Shown one piece after another: positions 23,622-31,770 of a stretch of 64,000 nucleotides of DNA. Numbering within the stretch: the stretch's first letter is position 1; every line of letters starts with the position of its first letter. Both the position numbers and the translations under genes were made by a program. The notes under the pieces were generated by a model, which saw nothing but the letters and a program-made list of their open reading frames with translations, had not been told where the DNA came from and searched no databases. Source of the DNA: Bacillus_AB infantis_B. Lineage in GTDB: Bacteria > Bacillota > Bacilli > Bacillales > Cytobacillaceae. The stretch is taken from NCBI RefSeq assembly GCF_008180445.1, contig NZ_VTER01000006.1:186001-250000 (forward strand), read 5' to 3'.

Positions 23622-25001
23622 ATGAGCAGTGCTAGTTGTGATCCAAGCAGTTCAGGTAAAGGAAGCAAGGGAGGGAAGGAAGGAAATCTGAAATGGTGGC
23701 AGCTGTCCTTGACAGGGGTAGGCTGTACAATCGGGACCGGGTATTTCCTGGCCTCTGCCATCGGCATCAAGATTACTGGCCCATCCATCGTCTTTTCATT
23801 CATTCTGGCTGCAATTGGAACTTATATAGTTTTTAACCTGCTTGCAAAGATGACTGCAAAGGACCCGCAGGAAGGATCTTTCTGCTATTATGCAAAAAAG
23901 GCTTATGGAAAATGGGCGGGCTTCAGCTGCGGCTGGAATTATTGGACCTCTAATATTCTGATCATGGGCAGCCAGCTGACTGCCTTATCCATTTTGTCGA
24001 GATTCTGGTTCCCGGATGTGCCATTATGGGTGTTTGCAGCCGGCTATGCCATTTTGTCCATCCTTGTTGTACTGACTGGTACAAAAGGCTTCGATAAGAT
24101 AGAGGATATCCTGGCAGTCGTAAAGACGGCAGCCATCATCATGTTCATCATTCTGGCGGCAGCCGCCATGTTCGGCTGGCTGCACAGCGATGCGGACCGG
24201 CCAGGGATCCCGGACTCTGCAGGTGCTTTTTTTGAAGACGGTTTTAAAGGCTTCTGGTCTTCCCTTATTTATGCTTTCTATGCCTATGGGGGGATTGAAG
24301 TCATCGGGCTGATGGCCATGCATCTGAAAAAGAAGGAAGATGCACCAAAGGCGGGGAGTGTGATGCTGATCCTCCTGGCATCTATTTATGTGATCTCCCT
24401 GGGGCTTGCTGTCGCGATGGTGCCGATTGATGCTTTCCATGAGAAAGAAAGCCCGTTCATTACGGCTTTGTCGAAAAATCATCTGCCATTCTTTCCGCAT
24501 GTTTTTAACGGGGCAATCATCATTGCCGGGTTTTCAACCATGACTGCTTCACTCTTCGGAGTGACCAATCTTCTTGTGACACTGGCTAAGGATGGGGATG
24601 CACCGGCTTTTTTCGGAAAAAAAATCAAAAAATTGAAGGATTTGCCCCTGCCATCCCTGGGGCTGGCTTCTGTCGGGCTGCTGTTATCGATTATCACCGC
24701 CCTGCTACTGCCGGGTAAGATTTATGAGTATATTACAACAGCGGCAGGGATACTGCTTCTATATAATTGGTTTTTTATCGTCATTTCTTCATTTAAGCTT
24801 CTCAAAGCGAAGATTTGGAGCAAGTTGATGGGTTCGGCGGCACTGCTTCTGATCCTGGCAGCCGTCAGCGGCACTCTGCTTGAAAAAAATATCCGTCCCG
24901 GATTTTTCGTTAGCCTGGGCATCATTGCTTTGATCGCCATTGCAGTGTTAATTATGAAGAAAAAGGTCTGGGATTCCAATCCAACTGAGAATACCGGCTG
25001 A
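23622..25001 (+). CDS. APC superfamily amino acid permease
   Basis: 459 residues, about twelve membrane helices. The first helix has GVGCTIGTGYFLASAIGIK, the broken-helix Gly motif of APC carriers. PQEGSFCYYAKKAYGKWAGF and FYAYGGIEVIGLMAMHLKKKE are further family signatures. It probably imports an amino acid with protons; the specificity is not readable. ATG 23622 follows GGGAGG by 6 nt; the ORF extends 13 codons upstream without a ribosome site. Monocistronic, although a GNAT gene follows 74 bp downstream. Confidence 0.9.
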   Translation: MSSASCDPSSSGKGSKGGKEGNLKWWQLSLTGVGCTIGTGYFLASAIGIKITGPSIVFSFILAAIGTYIVFNLLAKMTAKDPQEGSFCYYAKKAYGKWAGFSCGWNYWTSNILIMGSQLTALSILSRFWFPDVPLWVFAAGYAILSILVVLTGTKGFDKIEDILAVVKTAAIIMFIILAAAAMFGWLHSDADRPGIPDSAGAFFEDGFKGFWSSLIYAFYAYGGIEVIGLMAMHLKKKEDAPKAGSVMLILLASIYVISLGLAVAMVPIDAFHEKESPFITALSKNHLPFFPHVFNGAIIIAGFSTMTASLFGVTNLLVTLAKDGDAPAFFGKKIKKLKDLPLPSLGLASVGLLLSIITALLLPGKIYEYITTAAGILLLYNWFFIVISSFKLLKAKIWSKLMGSAALLLILAAVSGTLLEKNIRPGFFVSLGIIALIAIAVLIMKKKVWDSNPTENTG

Positions 25002-25075
25002 AACAGGATGAGCGGCACCATGGGCATTTGTCCGGCATATATTATGCTGAAAGCAAATGAACGGGGTGCTGCCTT

Positions 25076-25513
25076 TTGTTTATACGAAAAGCGAATCGGG
25101 CTGAAACAGAACAGCTGCTTTATACAACCGTGCATGTGATGGAGGAAAGCTCAATGGGGCATCTCCAGAATGATCCCCAAAAAGGATTGGGTGCATTTAT
25201 TCCGGCGCTGCAGAATGGGGCGTTCTTTTATGTGGCAGTCCACGATTACAATATCCTCGGCTGGCTGATGGCAGGAAGGGATTCAAATCCTGTAAATGGA
25301 AACAATGCGGCATTTTTGTATTCCCTTTATGTGTTCCCGCCATACAGAAAGCTTGGAGTTGGGCGGAAGCTGATGTCCCATGCGGTGGAAGTGTTCAGGC
25401 GGGAGGGATATGAAAAGGTGCAGCTGAATGTTTTTCAGGGAAATCCGGCCAAGAGGATGTACGAGGAAATCGGCTTCCATGATATATCTACAGTGATGGA
25501 AATTAAGTTTTAG
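25076..25513 (+). CDS. GNAT family N-acetyltransferase
   Basis: 145 residues. The acetyl-CoA loop is VFPPYRKLGVGRKLMSHAVE (about 86-105, motif A, Arg/Gln-x-x-Gly-x-Gly type with K-L-G-V-G). The final strand-helix VQLNVFQGNPAKRMYEEIGF is typical of the family. Start is TTG 25076 behind GGGGTG (7 nt). The acceptor substrate is unknown. It is followed by a strong terminator-like palindrome. Confidence 0.88.
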   Translation: MFIRKANRAETEQLLYTTVHVMEESSMGHLQNDPQKGLGAFIPALQNGAFFYVAVHDYNILGWLMAGRDSNPVNGNNAAFLYSLYVFPPYRKLGVGRKLMSHAVEVFRREGYEKVQLNVFQGNPAKRMYEEIGFHDISTVMEIKF

Positions 25514-25578
25514 GCTCTGTAAAAGTCTGTTGCTGATAAGATTAAATGGATCTTTATTTGATTGACCAGCAAGCCTTA

Positions 25579-25608
25579 AAATAAGCGGGAGTTTCTCCGC
25601 TTATTTTT
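25579..25608 (+). terminator. Terminator / dispersed palindrome AAATAAGCGG...CCGCTTATTT
   Basis: Perfect 10-bp stem with an 8-nt loop (GAGTTTCT) and a T-run on the plus strand. It lies in the 350-bp gap 25514-25864. The rest of the gap shows no gene, only AT-rich DNA leading to the Amj ribosome site. Similar AAGxGGAGTTTxTCC words recur at 35.36-35.55 kb and near 51.32 kb. Confidence 0.75.
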
Positions 25609-25864
25609 GTGCCTGTCACAGCTTCCCTCATTCCGCGAAGGTCCGCTCCTTTTATAGGTGTGCGCGGATTGTTTTTACATAGACTTTACCGATCTGGTCC
25701 GTCAGTTTAGCAAGCAAATATGTAAAATGGGACTTCCGCAGATGATGAAGTTTCATATTTTATCAGTAATTTCCAACATAGAACTTTAACAGAGCTAAGT
25801 TTTAAAGATACTATTTCCCATCATCTTCCTTTTGGTTTAAAATAAAACAAAAAGGAGGGGGAGT

Positions 25865-26680
25865 ATGGCGGCCTTCATTACAGGGAAATTGCTTTTAATA
25901 GCCTTGCTTCTGCTGGTCATCACGGCTGTAGAAACACTGGCTTATTCGGCAAGGCTGTCAGGGGCAAGGGTCGGCCTTATTGCCACTGCATTATCCCTTT
26001 TCAGCTCCATTGTCCTCATATCCAGGTTTTCCACTCTTTTTCAGCAGCCGATGACAGCAAAATTGGCCGATTTAGCTCCTGAAGGGGACAAGCTTGGTTT
26101 TCTGGAGGACCAATACCGATTCCTTTTATTTGTATCATCTGCCGGGGTCGTGCTGGGCATATTGCTGTTCCCGACCTTCATCGGCATTTTTTCGCGGACC
26201 ATTGTCCAGCTGTCGGAAGAAAAAGGATCTTATATCAAAGTGCTGAAAAAAGGGTTTACCATAGCAAGCCTCAAAAAAGCAGCCACCTGCTTTCGTTTTC
26301 CGAGGCTCTCTTATCTGGACGGCATCACTTTTCAGACGGTTCCTAAACGCTTATTTGCCGTTAATGTCCTGATTTCGGGGATTTATACAGTGGGCATCCT
26401 TGCAGCATTGTATGCTTCAGCGCTCGCTCCTGAATACCAGGGGGCAGCCATGATGTCATCAGGCATCATCAATGGCTTCGCCACCATTCTGCTGACCCTT
26501 TTTGTTGATCCGAAAGCCTCTATACTCGCTGACAGGGTCGCCAATAAAAAGGCCGGCTATGTATATTTGAAGAGCTATTCACTGACCATGATGACAAGCA
26601 AATTCGCCGGGACGCTGTTTGCACAGGCATTATTCCTGCCCGCTGCCTATTATGTTGCCTGGTTTTCGAAATGGATCTAA
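25865..26680 (+). CDS. amj: Lipid II flippase, Amj family
   Basis: 271-residue polytopic membrane protein (about six helices). The start MAAFITGKLLLIALLLLVIT, the early AVETLAYSARLSGARVG and the later VFSS-free region NGFATILLTLFVDPKASILA match Amj (YdaH) of Bacillus subtilis, about 270 residues long. Amj flips lipid II across the membrane and serves as alternative to MurJ. In B. subtilis it is induced by envelope stress through SigM; no clear ECF promoter was spotted here. AAAGGAGGGGG precedes ATG 25865. A NUDIX gene follows after 44 bp. Confidence 0.88.
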   Translation: MAAFITGKLLLIALLLLVITAVETLAYSARLSGARVGLIATALSLFSSIVLISRFSTLFQQPMTAKLADLAPEGDKLGFLEDQYRFLLFVSSAGVVLGILLFPTFIGIFSRTIVQLSEEKGSYIKVLKKGFTIASLKKAATCFRFPRLSYLDGITFQTVPKRLFAVNVLISGIYTVGILAALYASALAPEYQGAAMMSSGIINGFATILLTLFVDPKASILADRVANKKAGYVYLKSYSLTMMTSKFAGTLFAQALFLPAAYYVAWFSKWI

Positions 26681-26724
26681 GCCGGATGTTCATAGCTTGC
26701 CAAACTAATACAGGGGGGAAAATC

Positions 26725-27198
26725 ATGGGATATATAATGGATTTAAGAAAGGTGGTAGGGACGCGGCCGCTTATTGCTGCGGGAAGCAGTGTCCTGCTGT
26801 TGGATGGAATGGACAGGCTGCTGCTGCAGCTGCGAAAAGACAATGGCTGCTGGGGCCTTCCAGGCGGATCGCTTGAGCCGGGAGAGTCACTCGAAAGCAC
26901 AGCACTCAGGGAGCTGAAGGAAGAGACAGGCTTTCATGCCGATGATCTTTCATTTTTCAAAGTATATTCCGGTGAGGAGTTATATTATAAGTATCCTCAT
27001 GGCGACGAGGTTTATAATGTCATTGCCGCTTATATTTGCACGGAATATCATGGAACTGCTGCACCTGATGCTGAGGAGGCTGAAAAGGTGGAGTTTTTCC
27101 CGCTGGACCAGCTGCCTGAAAATATCAGCCCTCCAGATAAGATGGTCATAAATGATTTATTGGAAACAAAGCGTGCTATTCATTCTTCTGTCCTATAG
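26725..27198 (+). CDS. NUDIX hydrolase
   Basis: 157-residue NUDIX protein. The box is complete: GGSLEPGESLESTALRELKE followed by ETGF (about 53-76), preceded by CWGLP. A YSGEELYYKYPHGDEVYNV insert follows. Start at ATG 26725 directly behind GGGGGG; longer in-frame readings overlap the amj end and lack a site. Such enzymes hydrolyse nucleotide diphosphate derivatives; the substrate is not predictable. It probably shares a transcript with amj and ends in a terminator. Confidence 0.88.
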   Translation: MGYIMDLRKVVGTRPLIAAGSSVLLLDGMDRLLLQLRKDNGCWGLPGGSLEPGESLESTALRELKEETGFHADDLSFFKVYSGEELYYKYPHGDEVYNVIAAYICTEYHGTAAPDAEEAEKVEFFPLDQLPENISPPDKMVINDLLETKRAIHSSVL

Positions 27199-27221
27199 AG
27201 GCCTCCCGGGTCTCTTTTTTT
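27197..27221 (+). terminator. Terminator after the NUDIX gene
   Basis: AGAGGCC-TCCC-GGGTCTCT-type stem (G-T pair included) followed by seven Ts. Confidence 0.7.
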
Positions 27222-27303
27222 GTTCACAGTCCGATAAAGGTTGCTATTTAATGAAGCTATCGCAGATAATAGGAGTATTGTCCAAAAGAAAGCAGGGATT
27301 AGA

Positions 27304-28872
27304 TTGAATTTTAAACAACTCGGGATCTCAGATCCTCTTATACATAAACTGGCGGCCCAGGGAATTGATGAACCGACCGCTGTTCAGGAAAAAGCGATTC
27401 CAATCGTATTGGAAGGCAGGGATATCATCGCCCAGGCACAGACAGGCACAGGAAAAACGCTGGCGTTCATTCTTCCTATCCTGGAAAAAATAGATCCGTC
27501 TAATGGAAGCACGCAGGCACTGATTGTCACGCCGACTAGAGAGCTCGCACTGCAAATCACTTCTGAAGTGAAAAAGCTGATCGAAGGGATGCCGGACTTG
27601 AATGTGCTTGCCGTTTATGGGGGCCAGGATGTCGAAAAGCAGCTGCATAAACTGCAAAAACAGACACAAATTGTAGTGGCTACCCCTGGCCGTCTTCTTG
27701 ATCATCTCAGGAGGGGGACTGTCCAGCTCGAGGAGGTATCGTTCCTTGTCCTTGATGAAGCAGATCAGATGCTGCATATTGGTTTTCTGAATGAGATGGA
27801 ACTGATTATCAGCCAGACGCCTGCTTCAAGGCAGACGATGCTGTTTTCAGCCACCATGCCTGACGATATCAGGAAATTGTCCAAAAAACATCTGAAGGAG
27901 CCGGAGAGCATACGCATTGAAAAAACATATGTTCCCGAAAAAGCGATCGAACAGCTGGCTATTTTTACGACAGACCGAGCCAAGCAGAATGCCCTTATCA
28001 GCAGGATCAGGGAAGACCGGCCATTCATGGCGATCATTTTCTGCCGGACGATCCGCAGGGCCACAAAATTATACGATGCCTTGAAATCACAGCGGTTCTC
28101 ATGCGAAGAACTTCATGGGGATCTTACCCAGGCGAAACGTGAAAAAGTCATGAAAAAGTTTCGTGATGCTGAAATCCAGTTTCTGATTGCAACCGATGTA
28201 GCGGCCAGGGGCCTTGATGTGGAGGGCGTGACACATGTATATAATTATGACATCCCACAGGACAGCGAAAGCTATGTTCACCGCATCGGCCGCACCGGGC
28301 GCGCAGGCAAAGACGGCCTTGCTGTTACTTTCTACGCAGAAAAAGATGAGGCGGCTTTAAAAGCGATCGAGCAGGAGCTGAACATAAGACTGCCTAAAGA
28401 AGAAAGCGCTGCGACAGCCAATTCAACAGCTGATGGGGAGAAAAGCAGCAGTGGAGATAAACCTAAAAATCGTTCTGACAGGGACCGCAGGGCTGGCGGC
28501 GCTGAATCACGGAGAAGGACTGGAGGCCGGAGTGAAGGACGGGGGAGCCGGGAAGTCCGCAGCACCCGTTCAGGGGAGAGGCGCACCCGTTCGAATGAAG
28601 CACGCAGAGCCGATGGCGAAAGCCGCAGCTATTCACATGATGAGCGGAGAGAGAATGGTCGCCGATCAGGGGACAGGCGCTCTCTTAGTGATGGCCGGAA
28701 ATCGTCAGGGGGAAGATCTGCTGAAAGAAACCCAAGGCCTGATGGCACACATTCAAGCGGGGGTCGGAGCCGTGACAGCCAGCGCTCCAGAAGATCAGAT
28801 GGAACAGGCAGCCGCAGAGAACAGGGTCCTGCTTCGAATGGAAGCCGGGGCCCTGGCCGCGGCAGGAGGTAA
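27304..28872 (+). CDS. DEAD-box RNA helicase with long RG/RS-rich tail
   Basis: 522 residues. The two RecA domains carry AQTGTGKT (motif I), PTRELALQI (Ia), VLDEADQML (II), SAT (III) and HRIGRTGR (VI). The Q motif is FKQLGISD plus AVQEKAI. After about residue 370 the protein becomes a roughly 150-residue low-complexity tail of Arg, Gly, Ser, Asp and Glu, likely to bind RNA. The start is TTG 27304 behind AGGGA; the reading extended upstream has no ribosome site. Cold-shock and RNA-decay roles are known for Bacillus DEAD proteins. Which paralogue this is cannot be decided. Confidence 0.92.
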   Translation: MNFKQLGISDPLIHKLAAQGIDEPTAVQEKAIPIVLEGRDIIAQAQTGTGKTLAFILPILEKIDPSNGSTQALIVTPTRELALQITSEVKKLIEGMPDLNVLAVYGGQDVEKQLHKLQKQTQIVVATPGRLLDHLRRGTVQLEEVSFLVLDEADQMLHIGFLNEMELIISQTPASRQTMLFSATMPDDIRKLSKKHLKEPESIRIEKTYVPEKAIEQLAIFTTDRAKQNALISRIREDRPFMAIIFCRTIRRATKLYDALKSQRFSCEELHGDLTQAKREKVMKKFRDAEIQFLIATDVAARGLDVEGVTHVYNYDIPQDSESYVHRIGRTGRAGKDGLAVTFYAEKDEAALKAIEQELNIRLPKEESAATANSTADGEKSSSGDKPKNRSDRDRRAGGAESRRRTGGRSEGRGSREVRSTRSGERRTRSNEARRADGESRSYSHDERRENGRRSGDRRSLSDGRKSSGGRSAERNPRPDGTHSSGGRSRDSQRSRRSDGTGSRREQGPASNGSRGPGRGRR

Positions 28873-28877
28873 TGAGA

Positions 28878-28904
28878 GAAGGCCGAAATTTGGCCTTCTT
28901 TTTT
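28878..28904 (+). terminator. Terminator of the DEAD-box helicase gene
   Basis: GAAGGCC (28878-28884) / GGCCTTC (28892-28898), 7-nt loop, six Ts. Confidence 0.85.
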
Positions 28905-29158
28905 GTGAACATTTTTTTGATCCATTCTCACCTTTCATTTAATATATTGCTCAAAATACCTCCAGCGAAAATCTTTTCTCCTAAACAGCTGAAGCGCAGG
29001 CCTGCCTTGGCTTGGAACTGTTTAGAAATCGGGAATACCAATTGCCCAAAAAGCTCCTTTTTTCTCCATTATCCATAAGTAATTAAGCCCAATTTAGATA
29101 AAAAATGGAACCTTTGCAATCGAAAAAATGTCTAATGTGCAAAGGGAGGAAGATAAAT

Positions 29159-29683
29159 GTGTTTTCAGAAAAAGACATTATTCTTGCCAAAAAAGGAAAT
29201 GAGGAATCTTTTGTCAGACTGATCGAATCTTGCGAACTCTCGCTTTACCGGGTGGCGCGCGGCCTGTTGTCCAATGATAATGATTGTGCAGATGCCATTC
29301 AGGAAACGATCCTGAAGAGCTTCCGCAGCATCCGCAAACTGAAGCAGCCCAAATATTTTAAAACCTGGATCACGCGCATCCTCATCAATGAGTGCCATAA
29401 CATCCTGAGAAAAAAACAAACAGTCGTGCCGGTGGAGGATATTGAATATTATCTATCAGACCGGTTTCTCGGCGATCCGGCCCAAAGCATTAGCGAAGCG
29501 ATCGGTGAGCTGGATGAAAAACACCGTGCCCCAGTCATCCTTTACTATTATGAGGATTTCTCCGTCAAGGAAATTGCAGAACTGCTGGAAATCAGCACAG
29601 GAACAGTAAAATCAAGGCTGAACCGGGCGAGGGCCAAATTGTCTGTCTATCTTTCTGAGGAAAGGGGGATCGGCAATGCATGA
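29159..29683 (+). CDS. ECF-type sigma-70 family RNA polymerase sigma factor
   Basis: 174 residues. Region 2 is LAKKGNEESFVRLIESCELS...DAIQETILKSFRSI with KYFKTWITRILINECHNILR. Region 4 is LDEKHRAPVILYYYEDFSVK with the helix-turn-helix IAELLEISTGTVKSRLNRAR. GTG 29159 sits 9 nt behind GGGAGG; the ATG overlapping it is out of frame. The gene overlaps the next, a one-helix membrane protein, by 8 bp, as sigma/anti-sigma pairs do. It is probably kept inactive at the membrane until an envelope signal arrives. Confidence 0.9.
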   Translation: MFSEKDIILAKKGNEESFVRLIESCELSLYRVARGLLSNDNDCADAIQETILKSFRSIRKLKQPKYFKTWITRILINECHNILRKKQTVVPVEDIEYYLSDRFLGDPAQSISEAIGELDEKHRAPVILYYYEDFSVKEIAELLEISTGTVKSRLNRARAKLSVYLSEERGIGNA

Positions 29684-29996
29684 GAAATGCAAGGATGAAC
29701 AGCTGAAAAGGATCCTGCAAAATGAGCCGCCATATCTGCCGCACTCTATCAAACAGCAAATACACTTCACTTTATACCGCCTTCCCAAACAAAACAGGAC
29801 CCTATCCATTGTGATGCATTATTTAATGTATGGAGCAATTTTTGTCCTGGCCGCACTTATATTTCTATTCTTTTTCCTTTGGAACGCTGAAAAAACTAAA
29901 CAAACAGCCTATGAAGAGAGCTATAACAGAATTTTGGATGCAGATACCTATTTCTCTTGCCAAAAAGGAGGGAATAGCATGCCCCAGCCCGAATAG
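29676..29996 (+). CDS. One-helix membrane protein, putative short anti-sigma factor
   Basis: 106 residues. The soluble N-terminus of about 48 residues (EQLKRILQNEPPYLPHSIKQ) is followed by one strong membrane helix (LMYGAIFVLAALIFLFFFLW) and a short outer tail of about 30 residues. There is no zinc-finger motif. Position and 8-bp overlap with the sigma gene suggest an anti-sigma role, but the outer domain is much shorter than in known RsiW or RsiV, so this is inference. GGGGG lies 7 nt before ATG 29676. Confidence 0.65.
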   Translation: MHEKCKDEQLKRILQNEPPYLPHSIKQQIHFTLYRLPKQNRTLSIVMHYLMYGAIFVLAALIFLFFFLWNAEKTKQTAYEESYNRILDADTYFSCQKGGNSMPQPE

Positions 29997-30033
29997 TGAG
30001 ACAAACTGCTTAAAAAAAAGAGGAGTGCTGTAA

Positions 30034-30294
30034 ATGAAAGCTTTCCTGCTGATCATCATGACTATTTTAGGCATAGCATTGTCCTGTAAAGGCATAGAGC
30101 TTATGCACCTAGGGACAGATGTTGATGGAGACGGAATCGGCATACAATTCCTGGGCTTTGAAACGGCTGACAGCCTTTCCGGACAAAATATTCCAAAAGC
30201 TGCTGCAGCCTTTCTTGCAGCTGGAATCCTGCTGGTGCTGTATGGCGTTATTTCAGCATTATGTTTAAAAAGGCCGTCTGAGCGGAAAAGATGA
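30034..30294 (+). CDS. Small membrane protein, 86 aa
   Basis: A signal-like helix (AFLLIIMTILGIALSCKGIEL) and a second helix (AAAAFLAAGILLVLYGVISAL) enclose an acidic loop, TDVDGDGIGIQFLGFE, which has a calcium-loop-like look (D-x-D-G-D-G). The tail is basic. GAGGAG precedes ATG 30034. It follows the sigma operon after 37 bp and is probably part of it. Confidence 0.65.
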   Translation: MKAFLLIIMTILGIALSCKGIELMHLGTDVDGDGIGIQFLGFETADSLSGQNIPKAAAAFLAAGILLVLYGVISALCLKRPSERKR

Positions 30295-30333
30295 CAACAA
30301 AGAGTTACTGAATAACGAAAGGCAGGTAATTCT

Positions 30334-30501
30334 ATGACAAAGGAAGGTCTGATGGATCTCAGCCTGATCATTTTTTTCAGTGCCCTGGCCATATGTTTGA
30401 TTTTTCAAGGTTCCTGGCTTGCCGGCACTGCGTTTTTCTTCATGCTGGTTTCCAGCATAACCACTTTGGGAAGCTTCTTTCTCAAAGAAAAAAGCCGCTA
30501 G
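30334..30501 (+). CDS. Small membrane protein, 55 aa
   Basis: Two hydrophobic helices (LSLIIFFSALAICLIF and GTAFFFMLVSSITTLGSFFL) and the tail KEKSR. ATG 30334 is preceded by AGGCAGGT. It lies 39 bp after the 86-residue membrane gene and directly before a terminator, so it is the last gene of the sigma operon. Confidence 0.6.
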   Translation: MTKEGLMDLSLIIFFSALAICLIFQGSWLAGTAFFFMLVSSITTLGSFFLKEKSR

Positions 30502-30513
30502 TCCAGTGATCTG

Positions 30514-30539
30514 CCGGATGCAATCCATCCGGTTTTTTT
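30514..30539 (+). terminator. Terminator of the ECF sigma operon
   Basis: CCGGATG / CATCCGG perfect 7-bp stem, 5-nt loop, seven Ts. Confidence 0.85.
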
Positions 30540-30567
30540 CATTGAAAGAAAGAGGAGGAATGGGGCT

Positions 30568-31128
30568 ATGTTCCCGGAGTGTAAAAAGGCAGCTGGATGG
30601 ATGGACGGATTTGAGAAGCCCTGGTTTGTTGCGGGCGGCTGGGCGATTGATCTTTTTATAGGGAAACAGACCAGGCCGCATGCAGATCTGGAAATCGGCA
30701 TATTCCGGGAAGACCAGAAAGCTTTGAAGGGCCAACTCGCAGATTGGGAGTTTCGCAAGGCAGTCAATGGGTCTCTCATCACCTGGAATGGAGAATATCT
30801 CAAGCTTCCGGTACATGAAATTCACGCAACAGATCGTGTACATAATCAGCAGGCGGAAATTCTCCTGAGCGAGCGTGAAGAAGGCAGGTGGATCTTCCGC
30901 CGCAACTCTGATATTTCCTGTCCGGCTGCCGAAGCCATACTGTTCACAGAAGATGATATCCCCTACCTGAATCCGCAAATTGTCCTTCTTTTCAAGCTGA
31001 GAGCCCGTCCCAAAGATCAAGCAGATTTTCATGTTGCGAGGGATTTTCTCAGCAAGGATCAAAGGTATTGGCTGAAGCGATCCATCCAGCAAATGGACAT
31101 TCACCACTCCTGGATTTCCTATTTATAG
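30568..31128 (+). CDS. Nucleotidyltransferase of the aminoglycoside-2''-adenylyltransferase type
   Basis: 186 residues. The N-terminal catalytic motif is WFVAGGWAIDLFIGKQTRPH followed by ADLEIGIFREDQ (GGW plus H-x-D-x-E). This is the pattern of AadB/LinB-like nucleotidyltransferases, in which Asp and Glu bind metal. A helical C-terminal domain ends with HHSWISYL. Chromosomal members in Bacillaceae are common and usually of unknown substrate, so drug resistance should not be assumed. GAGGAGG precedes ATG 30568. The next gene starts 59 bp later on the same strand. Confidence 0.82.
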   Translation: MFPECKKAAGWMDGFEKPWFVAGGWAIDLFIGKQTRPHADLEIGIFREDQKALKGQLADWEFRKAVNGSLITWNGEYLKLPVHEIHATDRVHNQQAEILLSEREEGRWIFRRNSDISCPAAEAILFTEDDIPYLNPQIVLLFKLRARPKDQADFHVARDFLSKDQRYWLKRSIQQMDIHHSWISYL

Positions 31129-31187
31129 AAGGAGATTACGAATCTAATGAAGAATTGGTAGAGGACTGCCAATTAGGAGGAGAGAAA

Positions 31188-31730
31188 ATGGAAGCATTGC
31201 TGGTGATAGATGTGCAGAATGGTATTGTCAGGACAGGGGATTTTTCAGATGAACTGCAAAAAATGGAAAAAGTCATAATGGATTTTAAAGACAGGGGCAG
31301 ACCGGTAATATTTCTTAAGCATATGGATGGCGTTGAAGAAAGCCCGCTGTATGAAAAAGGTGAAGGAGCTGAAATCATCGCGGAATTTGCCGATTATCCA
31401 GATTATGTGATTGACAAAAGGACCCCGAGTGCCTTTTTTGGGACGGATCTGGCAGAGCTGCTGCAGAAAATGGATGTCGAAAAGCTGGTGATCACCGGCT
31501 TCAATACAGAATTCTGCTGTCTTTTTACAAGCATCAGCGCCTTTGACAGGGGATATAAAGTAACTTTCATTGAACATGCTACAGGCACTGTAAATAAAGA
31601 TGAGACATATGAAATGCCCGGCCTTGATATCAAGGATTTCATCGGGACGGTCCTTCATTGGTCTGACGTTATCGAGGTGCTGGATTTTGAGGAATATGAA
31701 GAGATTTATCTGAAAGTGACAGAATCTTAA
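31188..31730 (+). CDS. Isochorismatase-like cysteine hydrolase
   Basis: 180 residues. The catalytic triad is visible: Asp in LLVIDVQNGIV (residue 8), Lys in VIDKRTPSAFFGTDL (about 85) and Cys in TGFNTEFCCLFTS (about 118-119). The cis-peptide region is normal. The family includes nicotinamidase and isochorismatase relatives; the substrate is unknown. ATG 31188 lies behind AGGAGGAGAG. It is likely co-transcribed with the nucleotidyltransferase gene and ends at a strong terminator. Confidence 0.88.
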   Translation: MEALLVIDVQNGIVRTGDFSDELQKMEKVIMDFKDRGRPVIFLKHMDGVEESPLYEKGEGAEIIAEFADYPDYVIDKRTPSAFFGTDLAELLQKMDVEKLVITGFNTEFCCLFTSISAFDRGYKVTFIEHATGTVNKDETYEMPGLDIKDFIGTVLHWSDVIEVLDFEEYEEIYLKVTES

Positions 31731-31735
31731 AGTGA

Positions 31736-31765
31736 AGCAGCACCCCTGACAGGGGAGCTGCTTTT
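31736..31765 (+). terminator. Terminator after the isochorismatase-like gene
   Basis: AGCAGC-A-CCCC, loop, GGGG-A-GCTGCT then TTTT. The converging P450 gene ends 6 bp downstream. Confidence 0.8.
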
Positions 31766-31770
31766 GATTT

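Noticed and set aside
28433..28942. Second protein gene overlapping the helicase tail
   Set aside because: It is a shifted reading of the Arg/Gly-rich low-complexity tail, lacks a proper ribosome site and has no recognisable fold.
30568..31128. Aminoglycoside resistance gene
   Set aside because: The fold fits, but chromosomal relatives are mostly of unknown substrate and no mobile context is present, so resistance is not claimed.
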